Source: CAWKZT01 sp963854565
Lineage (GTDB): Bacteria > Actinomycetota > Acidimicrobiia > Acidimicrobiales > JAHEJN01
DNA: 24,032 nucleotides
Assembly (NCBI GenBank): GCA_963854565.1
Contig: CAWKZT010000011.1
Location: 1-24,032, forward strand
Reading direction: 5' to 3'
Shown here: positions 8,848 to 13,834 of the stretch, piece after piece
How the letters are laid out: each line of letters opens with the position of its first letter
Position numbering within the stretch: the stretch's first letter is position 1
Program-made: the position numbers and the translations under genes
The notes under the pieces: model-generated
Databases searched by the model: none
Seen by the model: only the letters and a program-made list of their open reading frames with translations
Told to the model about the DNA's origin: nothing

Positions 8848-9818
8848 GCCGCTACCGGCAGCTTTTCAAAGAGACGAAGTCGAGCACTTGCCGAACGTGG
8901 GTTTCGAGCTTGTTCTTCCTCGCTGGCGGTAGTTCCTGCCCGCTTCAGGAGCTTGATAGTGCCAACGGACGGCACGTCCACGGGCAGGTGTCGAGGTGTC
9001 CGGGTCGCATTTTCTGCCTCTCGAAGCACCTGTTTGACGATGCGATCCTCACCGGAGTGATAGCTCAAAACAGCACCTCGGCCGCCCGGGGCCAGCCGAT
9101 CAATGGCTTGTTCGAGCGCTGGGGCGAGAACGTCGAGTTCCGCGTTCACAGCGATACGAAGCGCCTGAAACGTACGTTTTGCGGGGTGCCCACCCGTGCG
9201 TCGGGCGGCAGCAGGGATCGCCATCTTGACGATTTCTGCGAGTTCTTGTGTACCTGCGATGGGACGGGCGGCGATGATGGCATTCGTGATGCGTCGGGCA
9301 AATCGCTCGTCGGCATACCGGTGCAAGATCTTGCTCAACGAGCCAAAATCAGCATGATTGACAAGCTCGGCCGCGGTGAGGGATGCGGTGGTATCCATCC
9401 GCATGTCGAGCGGGCCGTCGTGACGGTAGCTAAAGCCTCGATCGGGCACATCGAATTGAGGCGAACTGACTCCCAGGTCAAACAACACGCCAACGATTTC
9501 TTCAATCTCTAGCGCGTCAAGTGCCGCGGAGAGGCCGTCGAAACGAGTCCTATAGAGTCGGGCGCGCTCGCCGTATGCCTCAAGGCTCTTACCAGCGGCT
9601 TCAAGTGCCACGTCGTCGTGGTCGAGTCCCACTATGTCGAGATCAGCGCGCAGGTCAAGGATCGCGACGCTATGGCCAGCACCCCCTACGGTTGCATCAA
9701 CAACGACTCCGGCCGGGATTGAACCAAAGCAGTCGAGGATCTCTTGCAACATGACAGGGTCGTGGTGAAAGGGAACTGCGTCTGATTGTTTCCCCACGTC
9801 CTCCGTGTCGGAAATCAT
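8844..9818 (-). CDS. rsmH: 16S rRNA (cytosine1402-N4)-methyltransferase RsmH (MraW)
   Basis: RsmH uses S-adenosylmethionine to methylate N4 of C1402 in the 16S rRNA P site. The product shows the substrate entry segment FHHDPVML, the SAM loop DATVGGAGHS, FDLGVSSPQFD, RGFSYRHDGPLDMRMD, and the C-terminal RTFQALRIAVN and SYHSGEDRIVK. The last motif usually reads HSLEDR; here Leu is Gly. Two in-frame ATG codons are possible. ATG 9818 (324 residues) overlaps the stop of an upstream small ORF as ATGA. ATG 9833 (329 residues) has no ribosome binding site. Neither has a strong one, so I prefer 9818 with coupling. The preceding spacer is highly structured. ftsL overlaps the 3' end. Confidence 0.93.
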   Translation of the reverse strand: MISDTEDVGKQSDAVPFHHDPVMLQEILDCFGSIPAGVVVDATVGGAGHSVAILDLRADLDIVGLDHDDVALEAAGKSLEAYGERARLYRTRFDGLSAALDALEIEEIVGVLFDLGVSSPQFDVPDRGFSYRHDGPLDMRMDTTASLTAAELVNHADFGSLSKILHRYADERFARRITNAIIAARPIAGTQELAEIVKMAIPAAARRTGGHPAKRTFQALRIAVNAELDVLAPALEQAIDRLAPGGRGAVLSYHSGEDRIVKQVLREAENATRTPRHLPVDVPSVGTIKLLKRAGTTASEEEQARNPRSASARLRLFEKLPVAA

Positions 9819-10021
9819 TCGTCGGGGTTCCATTTAGGGAACGGCAGTTCGTTCATCGGCAGTTCCCCGACCGGCGGACGCACGTCGGGATTTCTCCCCG
9901 ATCGCGCTAAGTGGCAAGCGGGCGGAGTAGGGGCCTTCCACTTTGCCGGTCGGGAAACTGCCCATGAACGAGCGGAATGATGCCCGCATGGGTTGGATGA
10001 GGGAAAAAATGCGGCCGTCAT
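9815..10021 (-). CDS. Candidate small ORF bridging mraZ and rsmH (68 codons, unknown)
   Basis: An uninterrupted 68-codon frame fills the mraZ-rsmH spacer. Its ATG shares a base with the mraZ stop (TAATG), and its TGA overlaps the downstream rsmH ATG as ATGA. This is the same junction style used throughout the operon. The predicted peptide is Pro-, Trp- and Arg-rich, with a C-terminal part that repeats ELP (GELPMNELPFPKWNPDE). I recognise no domain, signal peptide or membrane helix. Codon choice is neutral, with a few rare codons such as TTA and AGA. A shorter version starting at the internal ATG 9856 (13 residues) has GGGGA 7 bases upstream and could act as a leader peptide. The same DNA carries a large inverted repeat, so the frame may be open by chance. 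Low confidence as a gene. Confidence 0.35.
   Translation of the reverse strand: MTAAFFPSSNPCGHHSARSWAVSRPAKWKAPTPPACHLARSGRNPDVRPPVGELPMNELPFPKWNPDE
9849..9971 (-). promoter_or_regulatory. Structured leader of rsmH (large inverted repeat with two inner hairpins)
   Basis: In the strand that would be transcribed with the operon, bases 9945-9971 can pair with 9849-9875. This gives about 27 base pairs with two mismatches. Inside the enclosed loop are two smaller hairpins. One pairs 9935-9943 with 9909-9918 (AAGTGG...CCACTT, one bulge). The other pairs 9897-9901 with 9885-9889 (TCGGG, loop GAGAAAT, CCCGA). Together they would form a three-way junction about 30 bases before rsmH. There is no T tract, so it is not a plain terminator. 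A structured RNA upstream of mraW/rsmH has been described in Actinobacteria (the mraW RNA motif). Whether this is a member cannot be judged by eye. The 3' outer arm contains GGGGA and the ATG at 9856. Confidence 0.6.
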
Positions 10022-10428
10022 TACAGCCAGCTCACATTGGTCATGTCGTCGTCGGAAGGCGCTAGGGCATTCCAACGTTCAGGTGCGTACAACTCAATTC
10101 GTGTGAAAGCTCCAACCAGCGTCATGGTGTCGCTGATGTCTGCTGCGGTGCGATAACCGGCGGGAACCACGACACGGCCCTGGGAGTCAACCTTCAGTTC
10201 GGACATGCCAGCGGTAAACACTCGCATGGCCGACTGTGGCTCGTCGTTGTTACGAATCTTCTTTTCGAGTCGCTTAAGTGTTTTCGTAACCTGAGCTGAG
10301 TTCATGATGGCGAGACACGAGCCCAGGTTGACCAAGTAAGCATGTGAACCCACATCGCCGCGGAAGGTCGACGGAAGGGCGAAGCGCCCCTTTTCATCTA
10401 CCGATCGCTCGTGAGTTCCGACGAACAT
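10021..10428 (-). CDS. mraZ: Transcriptional regulator MraZ
   Basis: MraZ is a DNA-binding protein of the AbrB/SpoVT-like fold that controls its own dcw operon. The 135-residue product carries the two characteristic repeats: DEKGRFALPSTFR (11-23) and DSQGRVVVPAGYR (81-93). The length is close to the usual 140-150. The ATG at 10428 begins MFVGTHERSVDEKGR, the normal MraZ N-terminus, and has AAAGGA just upstream. The frame stays open further 5', but that part covers the predicted leader and promoter. It is the first gene of the minus-strand operon. A phased TGGGG array upstream is a plausible binding site for the protein itself. Its stop overlaps the small bridging ORF. Confidence 0.95.
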   Translation of the reverse strand: MFVGTHERSVDEKGRFALPSTFRGDVGSHAYLVNLGSCLAIMNSAQVTKTLKRLEKKIRNNDEPQSAMRVFTAGMSELKVDSQGRVVVPAGYRTAADISDTMTLVGAFTRIELYAPERWNALAPSDDDMTNVSWL

Positions 10429-10483
10429 GTATTCCTTTGCCTGCTGGAGCCTGGCCGTAACCAAGCGGTAAATGGTGCCTGCG

Positions 10484-10507
10484 AAAAAAGGGATACCAAG
10501 TGGCCCC
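10484..10507 (-). terminator. Terminator-like hairpin with six T in the mraZ leader
   Basis: On the minus strand, GGGGCC can pair with GG-TA-TCCC around an ACTT loop (10507 to 10490), followed directly by six T residues (10489-10484). The stem is short and has a 2-base bulge. It lies downstream of the predicted mraZ promoter and about 55 bases before the mraZ start. It could act as a weak attenuator, or stop read-through from the upstream minus-strand gene. It may be chance. Low confidence. Confidence 0.25.
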
Positions 10508-10523
10508 TTGCCCCACGGACAAC

Positions 10524-10552
10524 ACCATAGGGGATGAACCCCCACTCGTCAA
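10524..10552 (-). promoter_or_regulatory. Predicted sigma-70-type promoter of the mraZ/dcw operon
   Basis: On the minus strand TTGACG (10552-10547) and TATGGT (10529-10524) are separated by exactly 17 bases. This is a good match to a housekeeping sigma factor -35/-10 pair. The predicted transcription start is near 10517, giving an mraZ leader of about 90 bases. The spacer contains one TGGGG box and further boxes lie just upstream, so MraZ could act directly on this promoter. Confidence 0.65.
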
Positions 10553-10585
10553 CCATTTTGCCCCATTTACCCCCATTTATCCCCA
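10540..10585 (-). promoter_or_regulatory. Probable MraZ operator: phased TGGGG direct repeats
   Basis: Reading the minus strand, TGGGG occurs at 10585, 10575 and 10565, exactly 10 bases apart in the pattern GTGGGGATAA / ATGGGGGTAA / ATGGGGCAAA. A degenerate copy (TGGTT) follows at 10555 and another full copy at 10544, inside the promoter spacer. MraZ proteins are known to bind short TGGGN direct repeats spaced about one helical turn apart upstream of mraZ, so this fits well. One more TGGGG at 10515 lies near the predicted transcription start. Confidence 0.75.
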
Positions 10586-10636
10586 CTACGAGGAAACACG
10601 GGCCCAAATACGGTCATTTCGCCCGTCGGATGTTGG

Positions 10637-11329
10637 CTAATACGCCGCTATTGCTTCGGAGAAAGCCCGCAAAATCGTCGTACGAGAAAACCCAATGTCT
10701 CGTGCACACAAGTTCAGTGCCTCAGCCGAAGACTCCGGCAGCGCATCGGATCCAAAAAGCTCCAGGTACCGCTCCGGTTGCCACTGCCGGTGCAAAGCGC
10801 ACTGAAACCGCGCATGGAGTCGGGTCCGCCGTTGCGACAGCCCAACAATCTTTCGGCCGCTGTTATCAACCACCTCACCGGGTCCCAGACTGGCAAAACA
10901 CACCTGTCGAGCAAGTGGGTTGGTGACCATTGTTCCGTGATGCACTTCGGAGTGAACATCCAATGATGCCAACGCCTGTTGCCATGCCGAACCTAACCAG
11001 TGGAAGGCCTCCCCCACATCGGCGACCCAAAGCGGGTCTGTCGCGGGAATAACCACGTCCACCCACACCATCTGCGTCGGATCAATGAGCACCGCCCCTC
11101 CACCACTCCGGCGGCGACCAACCGCGACAGATGCCCTCTGCGCGTTCGCGTATAACGCGTCTGGCTCTTTCTGCGCCGAACCCAGCGCCAACCCGACACC
11201 CGATGGTTGCATTACCCACACCTCGCGGCCCGCGGCACTGTCAACGGTCAGCGCGTGAAGTTCCGCGACTGAGCCGCGGCAGATCCGTTGCGACCAATTA
11301 GCTGGCCCTACAAGGTCATCGAGTGACAT
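10637..11329 (-). CDS. Lipoate-protein ligase / octanoyltransferase family protein (LplA/LipM-like)
   Basis: This enzyme family attaches or transfers lipoyl or octanoyl groups onto lipoyl domains of 2-oxoacid dehydrogenases and GcvH. The 230-residue product has the acyl-binding motif RRRSGGGAVLID (about 72-83) and the conserved lysine segment GRKIVGLSQRR (Lys160). CFAS, with Cys144, lies shortly before it, and a cysteine at this place is the nucleophile in LipM-type octanoyltransferases. The protein is shorter than E. coli LplA and lacks its C-terminal domain. I start at ATG 11329, which overlaps the stop of an upstream small gene by 14 bases. The longer frame to 11401 only rereads that gene. 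Whether it is a ligase or a transferase is undecided. Confidence 0.8.
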   Translation of the reverse strand: MSLDDLVGPANWSQRICRGSVAELHALTVDSAAGREVWVMQPSGVGLALGSAQKEPDALYANAQRASVAVGRRRSGGGAVLIDPTQMVWVDVVIPATDPLWVADVGEAFHWLGSAWQQALASLDVHSEVHHGTMVTNPLARQVCFASLGPGEVVDNSGRKIVGLSQRRTRLHARFQCALHRQWQPERYLELFGSDALPESSAEALNLCARDIGFSRTTILRAFSEAIAAY

Positions 11330-11597
11330 GCCAGTCTCGGCACCACGACAGCCACATGATGACATCAGCGGCAGTTGGAATCGTTTCGCCGTCGCCGCCA
11401 TAAGCGGTCACAGAACGAAAACGCACATACTTACGGTCGGGCAGAGGTAGGAACGGAGCGTGCATCCACCAGCGGCGACGTCGCAAACCCCACCCCTGAC
11501 GTATCGCTGTGGGCCAAAGGAGCGGTCGACGGGCAACAGCCCAGACAATTGCTCTCCATGAGGATGAATTCACGAGGTCACCGTATCCCACAATCAC
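11316..11597 (-). CDS. Small Trp/Arg-rich protein, function unknown
   Basis: This 93-residue frame looks like a genuine gene. Its GTG start at 11597 has GAGGA 8 bases upstream. It ends by overlapping the lipoate-ligase-like gene by 14 bases, suggesting a two-gene operon. The sequence is unusually rich in Trp and Arg. It has an N-terminal part with WRAIVWAVARRPLLWPTAIRQ-like character, a central RRRRWW cluster, then APFLPLPDRKYVRFR and VTAYGGDG, and a terminal WLSWCRDW. I have the impression that small actinobacterial proteins with a PPFLP-PD-Y-RFR/TAYGG pattern exist, but I cannot name a family. There is no signal peptide and no clear membrane span. No function is proposed. Confidence 0.68.
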   Translation of the reverse strand: MIVGYGDLVNSSSWRAIVWAVARRPLLWPTAIRQGWGLRRRRWWMHAPFLPLPDRKYVRFRSVTAYGGDGETIPTAADVIMWLSWCRDWHVTR

Positions 11598-11732
11598 CTA
11601 CACGATCCTCACCCAATACCAGCCCTCATAACCTGGGGTTCTAGCGGTCGCGGTCCACACGAATCCCCGATTGGGTAGCCTTGGCATCGACGGCCGTTCT
11701 CAACGGTCAGTCTCACAACGCACAGGAGAACA
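11598..11732. other. Divergent intergenic region
   Basis: These 135 bases separate the minus-strand small gene from the plus-strand moxR operon and must hold both promoters. I see no convincing -35/-10 pair on either strand. A small perfect hairpin, CCGTT-CTC-AACGG, lies in the moxR leader near 11694-11706. Confidence 0.4.
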
Positions 11733-12707
11733 GTGTCCAACGAATCGGCAGCCACCCGCTCAGCCACATTTAGCGAGTTGTTCGAGTCCATTGCCAACAA
11801 CATCGAATTGGCCATTCTTGGCAAAGCCGAGACCATCCGGCTTGTCTTGCTCTGTCTATTGAGCGAAGGGCATCTTCTGCTCGAAGACTCACCCGGTGTC
11901 GGTAAGACATCACTAGCCAAGGCGGTCGGCCGGTCCATCGATGTCGAGGTCGGACGCATCCAGTTCACACCCGACCTGCTCCCCAGCGACGTAATCGGCA
12001 TTTCCGTCTGGGACCGATCCACCTCGCAGTTTGACTTCCGACCAGGCCCCGTCTTCAACAGCATCGTCGTGGCCGATGAAATCAACCGCGCCTCACCAAA
12101 GACCCAATCAGCCCTTCTCGAAGCCATGGCTGAGCGTCAAGTAACCGTCGACCGAACCACCCACCCTCTCCCCCAACCCTTCCTCGTAATCGCCACCCAA
12201 AACCCGCTCGAGCACGAAGGCACCTACCCACTGCCCGAAAGTCAACTCGACCGCTTTTTGCTGCGCGTATCTATTGGCTACCCAGCCCGATCCGCGGAAC
12301 TCGAAATCCTGGGATCGCAGCAGGCTGACTCTGCACTTGACCGCCTCCGACCGGTTATCTCCACCGCGCAAATTCGCGGCATGATACGCGCCATTCGCAA
12401 TGTGCACGTCGCCCCCGAAATTAAGGGCTACCTCGTCGATCTTGCGGCCGCCACACGAAACCACCCGGGTCTTACGCTCGGGATGTCACCGCGTGCCACC
12501 ATCAGTTTGCAGCGCGTCGCGCAAGCCCGAGCCGCGGCGACTGGCCGAGACTTCGTTACTCCTGATGATGTCAAGGCGCTGGCATCCTTTGCGCTAGGCC
12601 ACCGGGTAATTGCCTCGCCGCAGGCCTACTCACGCGGCCTAACCCCAACCGACGTCGTCACTGAAATCGTGCAGACAATCGCTGTGCCCACCGGCACCAC
12701 CCGGTGA
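11733..12707 (+). CDS. MoxR-family AAA+ ATPase
   Basis: MoxR ATPases are chaperone-like AAA+ proteins that usually act together with DUF58 or VWA-domain partners. The 324-residue product has Walker A SPGVGKTS (53-60), Walker B VVADEINRA (from 112), the sensor-1 segment ATQNP (154-158), and the EGTYPLPESQLDRF arginine-finger region, all typical of MoxR. The GTG start at 11733 has AGGAG 4 bases upstream. The stop overlaps the DUF58 gene start as GTGA, so the two are coupled. The same three-gene set (MoxR, DUF58, membrane transglutaminase) is widespread in bacteria, but its substrate is mostly unknown. The family call is firm, the role is not. Confidence 0.93.
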   Translation: MSNESAATRSATFSELFESIANNIELAILGKAETIRLVLLCLLSEGHLLLEDSPGVGKTSLAKAVGRSIDVEVGRIQFTPDLLPSDVIGISVWDRSTSQFDFRPGPVFNSIVVADEINRASPKTQSALLEAMAERQVTVDRTTHPLPQPFLVIATQNPLEHEGTYPLPESQLDRFLLRVSIGYPARSAELEILGSQQADSALDRLRPVISTAQIRGMIRAIRNVHVAPEIKGYLVDLAAATRNHPGLTLGMSPRATISLQRVAQARAAATGRDFVTPDDVKALASFALGHRVIASPQAYSRGLTPTDVVTEIVQTIAVPTGTTR

Positions 12708-13834
12708 CCAAGAAGGGCCTAGCCACAATTGTGCTCAGCCTGCTCGGCGTTGTCACCGGACGCATGTTTGGAATCGTCGAACTAATTATCGTCGGCTTGT
12801 CCCTACTCGCAATAGTGTTTTTAGGGGCACTCATTACCCTTGCACCACGGGGCCGTCTGGTGCCCTCTCGACGTCTACGACCACAACGAGTCAGCGCTGG
12901 TCAAACCGCCCACGTCGACATCCGCATACAACAAGTCGGCCGTTTCTCGTCGGGGTTGTTACGGCTCAGCGACGGCGTCGCCGGGACCGACGGCGCACTG
13001 ATTCACGCCACGCCGATGCGTCGCAACCAACAATGCCAAGCCAGCTACCGTCTACCCCCGTCCGTGCGAGGCGTGCTAGCCGTAGGCCCGCTTGTAATCG
13101 AACGGCAAGATCCCTTCGGCCTGATACGGCGCAGGGTTGCGTGGCTCGACACCAGCGAACTCATCGTCCACCCCCGCCACCAAGAGATAGCTCCGCCACC
13201 ACGCCCTCGAGCGAGCGACCTAGCCTCAGCGGTGACCACACCCACTCAGGTCCGTGCTGGCGAAGACTTTCACGCTTTACGCCCCTACGAACACGGCGAC
13301 GATCTTCGCCGTGTTCACTGGAGGGCAACCGCCCGCCATGATGATCTCATGATCCGTGAGCACGACGACTCCCGCGAGGGGCGCACCACCGTTCTGGTCG
13401 ACGTGCGCGAGTTCACCGTGGCCCCCGATGCATTAGAGGAACTACTCAGCGCTGCCGCCAGTGTCCTCATAGCGGCTACCACCCGCGGCGACGACGTAGC
13501 GCTCCTAACCAGCGACGGTTCCGGACCGTTCGAAGCTCTCGACCGAAAAGGTCTAGGACCACTTCTCGATGCGCTAGCTCGAGTATCGCTCGTCCGCGAC
13601 ATTTCGACCCTGGGCCGCTCACGGGAAGCCCTGCGCCGCTGCCAACGGTCCGGCACACTCGTCACCTTGTTGGGGGCAGCCGGCGTTGACAATGAAAGTG
13701 ACCTGGCCACAGGATTCCAAGCCCATCTGCCTTTCCGGTTTGGCAAGTCCAGCACCCACCCTCACGGCATCGTCGGTAACTTTTCGACCCAATGGACCAA
13801 CCTGCTTACCGAACGGGCCCGGTTAGGCCGGTAA
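12704..13834 (+). CDS. DUF58 domain-containing membrane-anchored protein
   Basis: DUF58 proteins have a VWA-like fold and are encoded beside MoxR ATPases, which probably remodel or activate them. The 376-residue product begins with two hydrophobic segments (about 6-20 and 22-47), then a beta-rich region. The DUF58 signature FHALRPYEHGDDLRRVHWRA follows at about 189-208, and then a VWA-like stretch (TTVLVDVREF, VALLTSDG). The start is the GTG at 12704, within a 4-base GTGA overlap with moxR. The downstream transglutaminase start overlaps its TAA (TAATG). The function is unknown beyond this gene association. Confidence 0.9.
   Translation: MTKKGLATIVLSLLGVVTGRMFGIVELIIVGLSLLAIVFLGALITLAPRGRLVPSRRLRPQRVSAGQTAHVDIRIQQVGRFSSGLLRLSDGVAGTDGALIHATPMRRNQQCQASYRLPPSVRGVLAVGPLVIERQDPFGLIRRRVAWLDTSELIVHPRHQEIAPPPRPRASDLASAVTTPTQVRAGEDFHALRPYEHGDDLRRVHWRATARHDDLMIREHDDSREGRTTVLVDVREFTVAPDALEELLSAAASVLIAATTRGDDVALLTSDGSGPFEALDRKGLGPLLDALARVSLVRDISTLGRSREALRRCQRSGTLVTLLGAAGVDNESDLATGFQAHLPFRFGKSSTHPHGIVGNFSTQWTNLLTERARLGR

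Noticed and set aside
8751..9512. 253-codon plus-strand frame opposite rsmH
   Set aside because: It is antisense to a clear RsmH, has no recognisable domain and has no ribosome binding context. Long antisense frames are expected in DNA of this composition.
9849..9971. The inverted repeat as an intrinsic terminator after mraZ
   Set aside because: No T tract follows either arm, and the operon must continue into rsmH.
11609..12127. 172-codon minus-strand frame opposite moxR and the divergent spacer
   Set aside because: It lies mostly antisense to the Walker A/B region of MoxR, and its composition is that of a shadow frame.
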